Counted from the stretch's first letter, positions 18,008 through 27,669 are shown. The stretch: 64,000 bases of DNA from Halomonas sp. HL-93 (GCF_900086985.1 NZ_LT593974.1:1178001-1242000); one strand, 5' to 3'. A program made the numbers and translations. Notes: generated by a model not told the origin, from the sequence alone.

Positions 18008-18829
18008 TTACACCATCTGCAAGGACTGCTTGCGCGTTGGCGGAGGAAAGGCGGCGTCGATCTGAGCCAGGTCATCGTCGTCGAGTCTGACGTTATCTGC
18101 CTTGGCGTTCTGTTTGAGGTGATTCAGGTTAACGGCTTTGGGAATAGCGATCACCTCGGGATGGCGCAGTGACCAGGCGAGGGCGACTTGCGCGGGGGTG
18201 GCGCTGTGCTTGTCGGCGATGCGTTGCAGGGTGGCGTCATGCAGTAGCGCGCCGCCTTGCCCGATCGGGCAATAGGCCATGAGCGGCATGTTGTGCTGTG
18301 CTTGCCAGGGCAGTAGGTCGACTTCAATGCCTCGTGCGTCGGGGTTATAGAGCACCTGATTGGTGGCGCAAGCGGGCGCGTCGAGCTCTGCCAAGTCGTC
18401 AGTGTCGAAGTTGGACACGCCCCAGCGCAGAATCTTGCCCTGCTCGCGCAGCCGCTCAAAGGCGTCCACGGTTTCGCTCAGCGGGTACTGGCCGCGCCAG
18501 TGAAGCAGGTACAGATCGATAGTGTCAGTGCCCAATCGGTGCAGGCTGCGCTCGCAGGCAGCTTGAACACCCTGGGTGCTGGCGTTGTGCGGGTAGACCT
18601 TGCTGACCAGATACACCTCATCGCGCCGATCACGGATAGCTTCTCCAACGATTTCTTCTGCGCCGCCTTCCGCATACATCTCTGCGGTATCGATTAGCGT
18701 CATGCCCAGATCGAGACCTTCACGCAGCGCCCTGACCTCAGCCTGCCGCTGCCCAGCATTCTCGCCCATATGCCAGGTGCCCTGGCCTATTCGGGGTACG
18801 CTGACTCCACCTAGCTCAATCGTCTGCAT
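18008..18829 (-). CDS. Aldo/keto reductase, cytosolic
   Basis: A 273-residue TIM-barrel reductase. The tetrad is visible: Asp and Tyr in LIDTAEMYAEGGAEE, Lys in LVSKVYPHN and His in YLLHWRG. The NADP-binding end PEVIAIPKAV is also present. No signal peptide, unlike the other reductase of this operon. It is the first gene of the set, 37 bp before the membrane protein gene. Physiological substrate unknown. Confidence 0.9.
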   Translation of the reverse strand: MQTIELGGVSVPRIGQGTWHMGENAGQRQAEVRALREGLDLGMTLIDTAEMYAEGGAEEIVGEAIRDRRDEVYLVSKVYPHNASTQGVQAACERSLHRLGTDTIDLYLLHWRGQYPLSETVDAFERLREQGKILRWGVSNFDTDDLAELDAPACATNQVLYNPDARGIEVDLLPWQAQHNMPLMAYCPIGQGGALLHDATLQRIADKHSATPAQVALAWSLRHPEVIAIPKAVNLNHLKQNAKADNVRLDDDDLAQIDAAFPPPTRKQSLQMV

Positions 18830-19085
18830 ATCTCTATCGCCTGATGTGATACTGCGCTGGCTGCCTGCCGCCATCGCGGTTCATAGATCTACACCAGCAT
18901 CATACGTATACCGGCTCGTCCTACGATATCAGGCCCCCTATCAATCCAAACAGCGTACCTCCGATATCGGCATGTCGCCAGATCCGCACGGTCTAGAGGC
19001 TTAACCACGTAGCTGCCGGTTGCCGTTAATCGGTAATCCGGCATTGATAATGAGGCGCTCAGCGCAGAGTGCGTATCAAGACCGG

Positions 19086-19559
19086 CTACTCTTCAAACAC
19101 CAGCGCGTCCGGGTTGGCGCCCAGCTCTTTCAGAGCTGCCATGATGCTCTCGTTGAACGGGTCCGGGCCGCACACGTAGAAGGCCTGGCTCATGTCCTTG
19201 ATATGCGAAGTCAGAAAGGCCTTGTCGATCACACCATCGGTAAAGATGTGGTCGCCGGACGGCTTTTCGTCGGTGATGACGTTGATGCACTGATCTCCCA
19301 GCATCGTCTCGAATTCTTCCTTGAGGATGATGTCCCGTTCGGTCTTGTTGGAGAAGACCAACTGGTTATTGCCGATCTCGCCCTCGTGGTCCGGATAGAT
19401 TTTAATGACAAATTCCAGCCACGGGTCCGAAACAAGCGAAGAAAAGATGAACGGCCGTTTCTCGCTTGCCCAGGCGTGAAGGTGTATTCCTCAGGCTTGG
19501 CAAGTCGTATCTGTGTGGGTGAGACTGCGGATTTCCTGGATTTCGAGTGTATGGTCCAT
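19086..19559 (-). pseudogene. Broken ferredoxin-NADP reductase-type flavoprotein gene
   Basis: Pieces of one FNR-like oxidoreductase appear in different frames in the right order. ATG at 19559 gives MDHTLEIQEIRSLTH; a shifted frame gives RLAKPEEYTFTPGQA; another gives EKRPFIFSSLVSDPWLEFVI and KIYPDHEGEI. The last 91 residues (VFSNKTERDIIL ... FYVCGPDPFNESIM) form the NAD-binding end. At least two frameshifts and internal deletions (including the FAD-binding RxYS region and the nucleotide-binding GGxGITP) make it inactive. Confidence 0.7.
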
Positions 19560-19855
19560 ACTTCGCCTTATGCCTCTCATCGATGGGTTGCAATGATGGA
19601 CAAAGTAGATTCCGCCCATGTGGGATTCTTTGGAGCTTGGTCAGCGCATGTCGCATCGTTTAAAGTTGCCGGGAATATCGGACTTAATAGTTCCTAATCC
19701 ATTGAAATTAAAAGTTTTGTGGTGCGTTTATATCGATTGGTGTCGGGGCAATGGGAAACAATGCATAATCGCTGTTAACACTTACAAGGCTCGTGGGTGC
19801 TCCAGTGCAACGGAAGGCAATATGGAAAATATCTCCAATAAAAAAGAGGTCTGTT
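19560..19855. other. Intergenic region without a recognised gene
   Basis: Lies between the broken flavoprotein gene and a small secreted protein gene. Nothing beyond a probable promoter for the latter was recognised. Confidence 0.35.
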
Positions 19856-19978
19856 ATGAAAAAGCTAGTTGCTTTCCTGTTCGCTTCAATGATGATTGTC
19901 AGTGTAGCCCATGGCCACTCTGGCGGAACTGATAAAAACGGTTGTCACGCCGGTTCTGAGCCTTATCACTGTCATTGA
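19856..19978 (+). CDS. Small secreted YHYH-domain protein
   Basis: 40 residues. MKKLVAFLFASMMIVSVAHG is a signal peptide, leaving a mature peptide of about 20 residues, HSGGTDKNGCHAGSEPYHCH. The signature HSGGTDxxGCH...YHCH defines YHYH proteins, likely metal-binding through His and Cys. GAGGT lies six bases before the ATG. Short but typical of the family. Confidence 0.8.
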   Translation: MKKLVAFLFASMMIVSVAHGHSGGTDKNGCHAGSEPYHCH

Positions 19979-20058
19979 CCAGTAGGTAGCTGCACTGCGG
20001 GCGCGGCGTCAGTACTGTTCGGAAAAACGTCAAATGGACAACGAGGCTTACAAAAGGA

Positions 20059-21195
20059 CTACACCGTTTTCCAGCTCACCAGAGCACCCATCGCAACGAA
20101 GACAGCGGAAAGAGCGGACACTGACGTGAAGCCCGATCCGGCATAGATGGGGCTCATGATCAACGGTCCGGCAAAAACGGCCGAGTACGTCACTGCGCTA
20201 TTCATGCCCATTACCGCTCCGCGCGCTTCTGCCGCGTACCGACTTAACAAAACGATCAGTGCGTTCAGCCCCATTTGGTTTAAGGCTCCCCAAACGACGG
20301 CCGCCGCGACAGCCGTCGGCCGAGTCTCAAGCGCAAGACTCCAGCAGGCATAACTTATTGTAATGCCTGACAGCACCAGCATCATATAGTGTCGCGTGAT
20401 ATTCGGTGTGACGATGCCCAGCCCGATTCCGGCCAAGCCGAATCCCATCCCGTAGGCCAACACAAATGTTCCGGTACCTTGCGTAGAAAGACGGAAGGCC
20501 TGCCGCACACCTTCACCAAAAAAAGCAAAGCTGCCGTAAAAGGCCGTCATATAGGCAAACATCACGACAAGCAGCTTCGCCACGCCCGGCAGTCGCATTG
20601 CCTGCCAAGCTGATGTTCGTAACGCAACGCCAGGGTGTACGCCACGCAGGGTAAACATCAACCCGATGGCGGTTAAAACTGAAAGCCCAGCTAGAAGGGC
20701 ATAGACCATTCGCCAGCCGGCCCGTTCAGCAACGATGGCCGCTAGGGGCACCGCCAACACGAGAGAAAGCGCCCAACCTGTCAGCACAATCCCAAGTCTT
20801 GAGGCTTCAGCTCCCTTTGGGGCTGTTGCTGCCGCTGTCGCATACGCTCCGGGCAGAAGCACCCCGATGGCCACTCCAGCGACCCCTTGGGACAAACAGA
20901 GCCAGAGCCAGTTCTGGCTTGTGCCGCTTGACGCTTGTGCTAGCGCCAGAATTAACGCGGCACCACCCAAAACTCGCCCGGCCGGCAAGTGGTCGATCAA
21001 CCGCGCAAGCGTCAACGCCGACACTGCCGTTGCTGCGCCGAAAGCGGATATCGACCAGGTGATACGAAAGGGTTCCGTAGCCAGCCCTTCCGCCACTTCT
21101 GAAAGAAGAGGACTGAGGACAAAGGCATTTGACCCGACCAAAAGTACCGCAGCGAGCAATGCGATCACCTGAAGATGCCGAATATAAACAGGCAT
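20059..21195 (-). CDS. MFS transporter (DHA1-like drug/metabolite exporter)
   Basis: 378 residues, twelve hydrophobic segments. It has the loop 2-3 segment LARLIDHLPAGRVLGG, corresponding to the MFS A-motif, and EASRLGIVLTGWALS on the other half. An in-frame ATG at 21219 is also possible; neither start has a good Shine-Dalgarno. Divergent from an Lrp-type regulator, a pairing typical of amino-acid-like export. Substrate unknown. Confidence 0.87.
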   Translation of the reverse strand: MPVYIRHLQVIALLAAVLLVGSNAFVLSPLLSEVAEGLATEPFRITWSISAFGAATAVSALTLARLIDHLPAGRVLGGAALILALAQASSGTSQNWLWLCLSQGVAGVAIGVLLPGAYATAAATAPKGAEASRLGIVLTGWALSLVLAVPLAAIVAERAGWRMVYALLAGLSVLTAIGLMFTLRGVHPGVALRTSAWQAMRLPGVAKLLVVMFAYMTAFYGSFAFFGEGVRQAFRLSTQGTGTFVLAYGMGFGLAGIGLGIVTPNITRHYMMLVLSGITISYACWSLALETRPTAVAAAVVWGALNQMGLNALIVLLSRYAAEARGAVMGMNSAVTYSAVFAGPLIMSPIYAGSGFTSVSALSAVFVAMGALVSWKTV

Positions 21196-21273
21196 AATGT
21201 CTGATTTGCAGCATGTCATACGACACTATGCTAGCGTGTAGTAAGGTTCAGGCAATTGAAAACGGGGTTTTCA

Positions 21274-21801
21274 ATGATGAAATCGAATGCCATTCGGAAA
21301 GATTCCTCACACCCGTCCGGACTCGACCGGACGGACCGAATGCTGTTAAGGCTGCTTGCCGAGCGCGCGGACCGATCTTATGTCGAACTGTCCGAATTGG
21401 TTCATCTATCGCCTCCCGCTGTGCACGAGCGTGTGAAGCGTCTACGCCGTGACGGCGTCATTCAGGGTACCGTCGCGAAACTTGATGGTGAAAAAATTGG
21501 TTGCCCACTTCTCGCTTTCGTTCACGTGCTGACGGAGGGCTGGGGCATGACGGAGCCCATCCTTAGCCTGCGGCAATTGGCCGACGTGGAAGAAATCCAC
21601 ACGGCGACGGGTGATACATGTCTCATCCTTAAGTTGCGCTGCTCCGGCCCCGCCAACCTTGAAAAACTTCTGTCACGCATTCAGAAGGTTAAAGGAGTGC
21701 AATCAACCCATAGCTATGTGGTGTTAGGCACCTATCTCGAACGCGGACCGATACCAGAGGTGCCCGCGTCAATTAATCACTCAGGATCAGACAACCCCTA
21801 G
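21274..21801 (+). CDS. Lrp/AsnC family transcriptional regulator
   Basis: About 175 residues. The N-terminal HTH (LDRTDRMLLRLLAERADRSY ... LSPPAVHERVKRL) is followed by the ligand-binding RAM-like domain (VEEIHTATGDTCLILKLR). The frame opens with TTG at 21256, but ATG at 21274 is more natural; no strong Shine-Dalgarno is seen. Likely controls the divergent MFS gene across a 78-bp spacer. Confidence 0.9.
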   Translation: MMKSNAIRKDSSHPSGLDRTDRMLLRLLAERADRSYVELSELVHLSPPAVHERVKRLRRDGVIQGTVAKLDGEKIGCPLLAFVHVLTEGWGMTEPILSLRQLADVEEIHTATGDTCLILKLRCSGPANLEKLLSRIQKVKGVQSTHSYVVLGTYLERGPIPEVPASINHSGSDNP

Positions 21802-21865
21802 ACCTCAGCAACTTAACCAGCAGCGGTTGTATCGAACACGCCTACACTGGCACCCCTGGTGCTTC

Positions 21866-22090
21866 TCAGCGATGGCGTCGCAGATGTCTTAGGATCGCCC
21901 GGATAAACTGCTGCTGAGCCTGACGCTGATCCCGCCGTACCTGCTCAATATCGATGCCCCCCATCCCATCTTGGTATCTCAATGGGATGGTTCCCTGGTC
22001 GTCGACGCTATTATTTTTAACGTCTACATTATTCCGGTGAGTTAATAGACCACCGGCGTTAAAGGACTGCACTTCTTTTGATTTCATCAT
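21866..22090 (-). CDS. Small hypothetical protein
   Basis: 74 residues, MMKSKEVQSFNAGGLLTHRN onward, with a highly basic and Gln-rich C-terminus (VRRDQRQAQQQFIRAILRHL). No family recognised. AGAGG lies just before the double ATG. It is divergent from a LysR gene, so it may be a real regulated gene, but coding evidence is modest. Confidence 0.45.
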   Translation of the reverse strand: MMKSKEVQSFNAGGLLTHRNNVDVKNNSVDDQGTIPLRYQDGMGGIDIEQVRRDQRQAQQQFIRAILRHLRRHR

Positions 22091-22208
22091 GCCTCTGACC
22101 TCCATAACGCCGCCCTTGGTAGCAGGACGTTTTGGTTATCTTGTTGCGTTAGGGAGATGCTAGTATTGTTCTAATACGCAAGCTATTCCATAAATATGAG
22201 CGTGGACT

Positions 22209-23168
22209 TTGCAAAAACGAACAGTAAGAAAGGGCAAGCAGCCTTCGATCACCACACAAAAAACACGCAGTTATCTGGCGTGGAATGACTTCGAGATCAT
22301 CCTTGCCATCGCGACTGAAGGCTCGCTTTCTGGCGCCTCACGCGTTTTGGGGGTCAGTCATGCCACTGTTTTCCGGCGGCTGGGTGAAGTTGAGCAGCGC
22401 TTGGGCGTTACTCTCTTTGAGAGGAGCCGTACCGGCTACCGGCCCACGCTGGCAGGGGAAGAGCTTGCCGATACGGCTAGGATTATGGATGAGGCCGCAC
22501 TGGCCGCGGAGCGTAAAGTCGCTGGTCGCGACTTGGAGCCCAGTGGGGAAATCTATACCACTACAACGGACTCTTTGTTGATGGGGCTGCTGGCGCCTCT
22601 GTTCACGCAATTTCAGGATAAATACCCGGCCATTGTTCTGGATGTTGCCGTCTCTAACCAGTTGTTCAACCTGACTCGCAGGGAGGCGGACGTTGCTATT
22701 CGCCCCTCCAACCTTCCGCCGGATAACCTGATTGGTCGGCGCCTGGCAACGATAGGCCAGGCTGTCTACGGACATCGAAGCCTTGGTCTAACGCCGGGAG
22801 CCTCCATTGACACCCTTGCCAGCCAGCCGTGGATTGGTGCCGGGCCACGACTGCAGGATTCAGCGCTAGACCAGTGGATGACCAAGCATGAACTGAAGGC
22901 GGCCTGCGTCTACCGTGTTGATACCTTGGTCAGCATACTCAGCGCTATTCGCTCTCGCATGGGGTTAGCCGTTCTACCGTGTTATTTGGCGGACAACGAT
23001 CCAGAAATTATCCAGCTCAGCGATCCTATCCCCGAACTTGAATACGGCCTATGGTTTCTGATGCATCCAGATCTTAGAGGCGTGGTGAAGATTCACGCCC
23101 TGAAGGACTTCTTGATGGAAGCTGTTCAAATGCAGAAACAGCGTCTGGCCGGGCCACTATTGCGCTAG
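22209..23168 (+). CDS. LysR family transcriptional regulator
   Basis: 319 residues. The HTH is at about 30-85 (GSLSGASRVLGVSHATVFRRLGEVEQRLGVTLF), then the effector-binding domain. The only plausible start is a TTG at 22209, with no good Shine-Dalgarno, so the first 20 residues (basic, KGKQ) are uncertain. Upstream of VOC genes on the same strand; target unclear. Confidence 0.88.
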   Translation: MQKRTVRKGKQPSITTQKTRSYLAWNDFEIILAIATEGSLSGASRVLGVSHATVFRRLGEVEQRLGVTLFERSRTGYRPTLAGEELADTARIMDEAALAAERKVAGRDLEPSGEIYTTTTDSLLMGLLAPLFTQFQDKYPAIVLDVAVSNQLFNLTRREADVAIRPSNLPPDNLIGRRLATIGQAVYGHRSLGLTPGASIDTLASQPWIGAGPRLQDSALDQWMTKHELKAACVYRVDTLVSILSAIRSRMGLAVLPCYLADNDPEIIQLSDPIPELEYGLWFLMHPDLRGVVKIHALKDFLMEAVQMQKQRLAGPLLR

Positions 23169-23625
23169 CCAGCTATTTCAAACTATGCAGGGAGTGCATT
23201 GCGGTTACTGGTCCTTCGGTAAGTACGTATTTCGATATTCGGTTCATACTGATGTTGTCATTATTTTACCTGTTTGGGATGGGTCTTGAAGGTGAACGAT
23301 AGCAATGTAGCCAGCCGCTGTTGCCGGATAATTTTTTATCGCTTTGTTGCTCCAAAATTACCGCAAAGCTGATCGTTAACTGGGGAAGTGACCATGAATC
23401 AGAACCTTGCCGATGAACTGGTTATGATCACTCGGCCCCTTGTCTTCATTTCGCTGCGTTAGGACCACGGGTGCGCGCTACATAAGACGCGACATGGTGA
23501 TATGACTCGCAAAATTTGCTACTCCAGTCAGGGTTGTTGAGACACTAGAGGGTAACGACTGGCATTGCAGTGGATATCCTGACGGGCATTGGTTTCAGGC
23601 ATCAAGTAGATCGTTGAGGTTATGT
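23169..23625. other. Intergenic region without a recognised gene
   Basis: 457 bp between lysR and the first VOC gene. The only open frame with an ATG is about 22 codons (23394-23462, MNQNLADELVMITRPLVFIS) and is not recognised. GAGGTTATGT at the right end is the ribosome binding site of the VOC gene. Confidence 0.4.
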
Positions 23626-24030
23626 ATGCAGTTCATCGTAAACATTGATGTGGAAGAGCTTGGGAAAGCCATCTCCTTCTACGAGAGTGGGCTTGGTTTG
23701 CAGCTTAGTCGGCGACTATTTGGCGATACGGTTGCAGAAATGGTCGGAGGACCTGCGCCCATTTATCTGATCGAGCAGCCTGAAGCGAGCGCTGCTGCCC
23801 CCGGTACTTCCCACCAGCGTGACTATAAGCGCCATTGGACACCAGTACATCTGGATTTCATTGTTGAAGATATAGACGTGGCAGTAAAACAGGCAGTGTC
23901 GGCGGGCGCTTCCCAGGAAGGGGAAATCAAGACTTACGCTTGGGGCAGGCTTGCAACAATGAGCGATCCTTTTGGAAATGGGTTCTGTCTACTAGCGTTT
24001 GCTGAAGGAGGTTACGGCCATGCGGAGTAA
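23626..24030 (+). CDS. VOC superfamily (glyoxalase/bleomycin resistance-like) protein
   Basis: 134 residues with the paired beta-alpha-beta-beta-beta modules: VEELGKAISFYESGLGL ... and WTPVHLDFIVEDIDVAVKQA, ending MSDPFGNGFCLLAF. Such proteins bind a divalent metal and act on electrophilic metabolites or sequester antibiotics. GAGG is eight bases before the ATG at 23626; the frame opens at a TTG 12 bases earlier. Followed by a second VOC gene. Confidence 0.87.
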   Translation: MQFIVNIDVEELGKAISFYESGLGLQLSRRLFGDTVAEMVGGPAPIYLIEQPEASAAAPGTSHQRDYKRHWTPVHLDFIVEDIDVAVKQAVSAGASQEGEIKTYAWGRLATMSDPFGNGFCLLAFAEGGYGHAE

Positions 24031-24101
24031 TGCCCAATAAATGGCTGCAGCAGGTGATGAACGCAATATCGTCGTGACTTATATCGAGAGGATATTTTCT
24101 C

Positions 24102-24491
24102 ATGATTGCTTATACGATGGTGGGCACGAGAGACCTGGAAAAAGCCCTTAAATTTTACGACCCACTTTTTGCAGAAATGAACTTGGAATTATGCTGGCAA
24201 GATGAATCATCTGTTTCATACGGTAAAGTGGAGGATATGAGTTTTCCCCGATTCTTTGTTGGGTATCCTTTTGATGGGAAGACGTCGAGCGTTGGCAACG
24301 GTTCGATGACTGCCTTCCAGTTTCATGACCCCGGAGTTGTTGACAGACTATATGAAATTGCCATGAATCACGGTGGCAACTCGGAAGGAGCGCCTGGCTA
24401 CAGGCCTCAGTATGCTGAAGGTTTTTATGCAGCCTACGTGCGTGACCCGGAGGGTAACAAGTTGGCATTTGTTGTGTACCCGCAAGAGTAG
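24102..24491 (+). CDS. VOC superfamily protein
   Basis: 129 residues, MIAYTMVGTRDLEKALKFYD onward, ending YVRDPEGNKLAFVVYP, the standard glyoxalase-fold opening and closing. GAGAGGA upstream. It lies 71 bp after the previous VOC gene; the two are diverged from each other. Substrate unknown. Confidence 0.87.
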   Translation: MIAYTMVGTRDLEKALKFYDPLFAEMNLELCWQDESSVSYGKVEDMSFPRFFVGYPFDGKTSSVGNGSMTAFQFHDPGVVDRLYEIAMNHGGNSEGAPGYRPQYAEGFYAAYVRDPEGNKLAFVVYPQE

Positions 24492-24812
24492 CAAAGTAAA
24501 TAACTAAGCCATTAAGTCGCCCTCTGTGGACGCTGTCCGCTCGTTCCTCGAGCCGTTTATGACGGCCATTGAGAATAAGAAAATACATCGAAGCTTGTCG
24601 ATTTCGCTCACTCTCGAACGACTAGGTAATAGTTCGGTCATTCGATCGCAGCCCGTTTTGGGTGGGCTCAATGATTTCGTGGATGAACAACATTGATGAT
24701 TAGCTGCCTACAATCGTCGCTTGGCAGCATAAGGGTCTTCACTACTTTGGTGAAGTTTGTCAGTGCTGGTGCGATGAGAAGGCGCACATGGAATACATAG
24801 GAGAGCCTGGTA
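24492..24812. other. Intergenic region without a recognised gene
   Basis: 321 bp, no frame with family resemblance. A small hairpin AGCCC/GGGCT lies near 24652-24671. Probably holds the promoter of the DUF899 gene. Confidence 0.35.
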
Positions 24813-25502
24813 ATGACCACAACTAAACAGCCGTTGCCGAGTGTCGTATCTTCAGAAGAGTGGAAAGTGGCGCTGGATCAGCTGCTTATAAAAGAGAAAG
24901 CGCTAACTCGCGCTCGTGACGCGCTAAATGCAGAGCGTAGGCGGTTACCGATGGTTAAGGTAGCTAAGCACTATGCGTTTCAGGGCGATAACGGCACAGT
25001 GTCTTTGCTTGACCTGTTTGAAGGGCGTCGTCAACTCATTGTCTATCATTTCATGTTTGCCCCTGAATGGAGCGCGGGCTGTGACGGATGCTCCTGGGTT
25101 GCCGATGCCATGACACATCCGGCCCATCTGCATGCCCGCGATACCACGCTGGTGATGGTGTCACGCGCCCCATTGGAAAAGCTCAAGCAGTACAGGTCGC
25201 GGATGGGATGGACGTATCCCATTCCATGGTATTCGTCTTACGAAAGCGATTTTAACTATGATGTTGGCGTAACCACCGATGATGGCGAGAGGCACGGTGC
25301 CAGTGTGTTTCTGCGTGACGGTGATGCCATATATCGCAGTTATTTTACAGGGGCACGTGGCGTCGAATATCTCGGCAGCCTCTGGACCTATTTAGACTTA
25401 ACCCCGTTTGGGCGTCAGGAGACCTGGGAAGACTCTCCGGAAGGCTGGCCGCAGACTGAACCGTATGGTTGGACTCGTCGTCACGACGAATACGACCTCT
25501 GA
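24813..25502 (+). CDS. DUF899 family thioredoxin-fold protein
   Basis: 229 residues. The family-typical layout has an N-terminal helical region (EEWKVALDQLLIKEKALTRA), then RRRLPMVKV, then a redox-fold core with LIVYHFMFAPEWSAGCDGCS carrying a CxxC, and a WTYPIPWYSSYESDFNYDVG segment. Members are often found beside glyoxalase-type genes, as here. The biochemical role is not established. Confidence 0.85.
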   Translation: MTTTKQPLPSVVSSEEWKVALDQLLIKEKALTRARDALNAERRRLPMVKVAKHYAFQGDNGTVSLLDLFEGRRQLIVYHFMFAPEWSAGCDGCSWVADAMTHPAHLHARDTTLVMVSRAPLEKLKQYRSRMGWTYPIPWYSSYESDFNYDVGVTTDDGERHGASVFLRDGDAIYRSYFTGARGVEYLGSLWTYLDLTPFGRQETWEDSPEGWPQTEPYGWTRRHDEYDL

Positions 25503-25548
25503 AATCCATACGCAGAACTTGAGGGCTTTAAAAGCCAAGGAGAGGCCA

Positions 25549-25971
25549 ATGGATAACGCAGTGTATTGGTACGCCGTCGCGTCGGTGCTGCTTTTTCTAA
25601 AGATGTTTGCCATTTCGGTGTATCAAGGATTTCATCGCATCACCAAGATGACCTTCAAGATCCCCGAAGATGCCGCTTTTGTGGGCAGGGAAGCCGCTAA
25701 GGAGGAATTGCCCCAGGTACAAAGGGCAGCGCGTGCCTGGTCAAACGATGTTGAAAATATCCCCATCTTTCTGGCGCTTGGCGTTGCTTACGTGTGGGTG
25801 GGTGCTGCGCCAGGCTTGGCGGTCTGGCTCTTTTTGACGTTTACCGGCGCCCGTTACGTGCACACCTTGTGCCTGTTGGCAGGGCTTCAGCCATGGCGGA
25901 CGATGGCATATTTCGTCGGCGTGGGGTGCATGTTTGTGATGTGTGGCCTGATTATGGCGGCGCTTCATTAA
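25549..25971 (+). CDS. MAPEG family membrane protein
   Basis: 140 residues with four membrane segments and the MAPEG-type motif WSNDVENIPIFLALG (RxxxNxxE/N-P region), plus FTGARYVHTLCLLAG. Members of the membrane-associated eicosanoid/glutathione group can conjugate glutathione to lipophilic electrophiles. AAGGAG before the ATG at 25549; the frame upstream to 25408 overlaps the DUF899 gene and is rejected. Part of a small detoxification-type gene run. Confidence 0.85.
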   Translation: MDNAVYWYAVASVLLFLKMFAISVYQGFHRITKMTFKIPEDAAFVGREAAKEELPQVQRAARAWSNDVENIPIFLALGVAYVWVGAAPGLAVWLFLTFTGARYVHTLCLLAGLQPWRTMAYFVGVGCMFVMCGLIMAALH

Positions 25972-26065
25972 CTAGGCGCTCGAGGGTGGCCGATAACCGA
26001 CTAGTGGTTTCGCTTTTACTGCGTAGTTAATTGGGTGTTTTAATTAAAATTAAAAGGCTTAGTGC

Positions 26066-26428
26066 ATGAGTTCGAAAAAGTTTAATTCAGTTGAAGATTA
26101 CCTGAGTTCATTGGACTCAAAGCAGGGAAATACTCTCAGAGATGTCATTGACGTTATCCTCAAGAATTTTCCTGACTTGGATTGCAAACTATCGTGGAAT
26201 GTCCCTCAGATTTGTAGAGGCAGTGATTACGTATTCGGCGTTTCGGCGTTGAAAGATCATCTTGCGCTTGCCCCTTGGAGTGCCAGAGTGATGGAGGACT
26301 TTAAGACCAGGCTTGAAAACGAAGGATACGTTGTTAAGAAAAATTTATTTCAAATACCTAACAACTGGGAAATTGACGAAAAGTTATTAACTGGCCTTGT
26401 AACAGCTAGGCTTGCTGAGCTGGATTAA
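26066..26428 (+). CDS. DUF1801-family (YdhG-like) protein
   Basis: 120 residues, SVEDYLSSLDSKQGNTLRDV with a later CKLSWNVPQICRG and LALAPWS, the layout of DUF1801 proteins related to the iron-chaperone-like Fra fold. It is AT-richer than its neighbours. Its stop overlaps the stop of the convergent antiporter gene by 4 bp. Role unknown. Confidence 0.75.
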   Translation: MSSKKFNSVEDYLSSLDSKQGNTLRDVIDVILKNFPDLDCKLSWNVPQICRGSDYVFGVSALKDHLALAPWSARVMEDFKTRLENEGYVVKKNLFQIPNNWEIDEKLLTGLVTARLAELD

Positions 26429-27669
26429 TAGAGCTTCTGCTCTATTGGCAACTGATCCCCATAACGACGGCCGTAGTACTTCGCGATGGGTGCGGCAGTC
26501 ATGCCATGCACTACCAGTGAGGCGGCCACCAGCAGGCTGGCAACTACCCAGATCGTATCATTGCCGGTCTCGTGGTAGACCAGCATGGCGTAGAAAACCG
26601 CCGCCACACCAATGGGCCCGAACCAGCCAGCCAAGAGCGCTACCGGCAGGTCACGCCAAAGCCGGATGGCAGGGCGTAACAACAGTATCACCGGCAGGCG
26701 GCGTAGCACCAACACCGCCAGGCTGAGCCCCAACCCGGCCCACCCAAGGTTCAGCCAGTCCGACCAGGGGATCATAAGCCCCACTAGCATGAAGACCGGC
26801 AGGGTGAGGAACAGGTTTACCGCCTCCTGAATTTCGCTTTCCTCACTACGGTCCTTGCCGTCCACCCGCTGATCGAAGGCAATGCCGGTGGCAAACACCG
26901 CCAGAATACTGTCCGTGCCGAGGAGCTTGGCGGCGCCTAAGGCCAGCAACGTCAGCGCCAGAGTAGTCACCAGAAAAGAAGGCTGGTCGATCAGGTCGCG
27001 AGCTTCCGCCGTGCGCAGGGCCGTGCCAGCCAGGTAGCCCAGCAGGGCGCCAATCGCCACCGCCCCAAGCACTTGCCAGCCTAGAACATGGACAAACCAT
27101 TCATTTAGCGCGGTATCAGAACTTTTGATCAGCAGAATCGGCAACATGACGAGCGGCAGGGCCAGACCGTCATTAAGGGCAGCCTCCGCTGACAGGGTAT
27201 GGCGGAAACGGTCAGGCAGGTTGTCGGTGGCCACCCCGCCAGTCACGATTGAACTGGAGACTACCGGGTCAGTGGGGCAAACAGAGGCTCCCAGCATGAG
27301 CGCAGTCATTAGCGCCACATCGAGAAACCCTAGTGCCAGCCCGCTACTTATCAGCCACATCAGGGGCATTCCGAGCGCCAGAATCACCGTCAAGGGTCGG
27401 CCCTGGTCGAACACGAACCGTGGCGGCATACGCAGGGCGATACTCATCAGGCTGACCCCCAGGCTCACTCGAGCGACTTCCTCCAAGATTTTCATCTCAT
27501 GGCCCCAGCCGGCAGGGTCCAGCCAGCCCAATACGGGGCCTGCCAACACTCCCAGCAGGAATGCTAGCAAGGGCAGCGACAGAATGCTTCGGTTCAGCAG
27601 GCGGGAAACCATCCCAATAAATAGTACTGTGGCGCCAACGAGCGCTAGGGAGATGTTGAATTCACTCAC
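26425..27669 (-). CDS. Cation:proton antiporter (CPA1, NhaP-like)
   Basis: About 414 residues, twelve or so membrane segments. The conserved core has LMLGASVCPTDPVVSSSIV with the Asp-Pro of the ion site, and LSAEAALNDGLALPLV with the second acidic/Asn-Asp motif. It would exchange Na+ or K+ for H+, important in a salt-loving cell. GTG at 27669 has AGAGG six bases upstream; the longer frame begins at a TTG 13 codons earlier. Confidence 0.9.
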   Translation of the reverse strand: MSEFNISLALVGATVLFIGMVSRLLNRSILSLPLLAFLLGVLAGPVLGWLDPAGWGHEMKILEEVARVSLGVSLMSIALRMPPRFVFDQGRPLTVILALGMPLMWLISSGLALGFLDVALMTALMLGASVCPTDPVVSSSIVTGGVATDNLPDRFRHTLSAEAALNDGLALPLVMLPILLIKSSDTALNEWFVHVLGWQVLGAVAIGALLGYLAGTALRTAEARDLIDQPSFLVTTLALTLLALGAAKLLGTDSILAVFATGIAFDQRVDGKDRSEESEIQEAVNLFLTLPVFMLVGLMIPWSDWLNLGWAGLGLSLAVLVLRRLPVILLLRPAIRLWRDLPVALLAGWFGPIGVAAVFYAMLVYHETGNDTIWVVASLLVAASLVVHGMTAAPIAKYYGRRYGDQLPIEQKLY

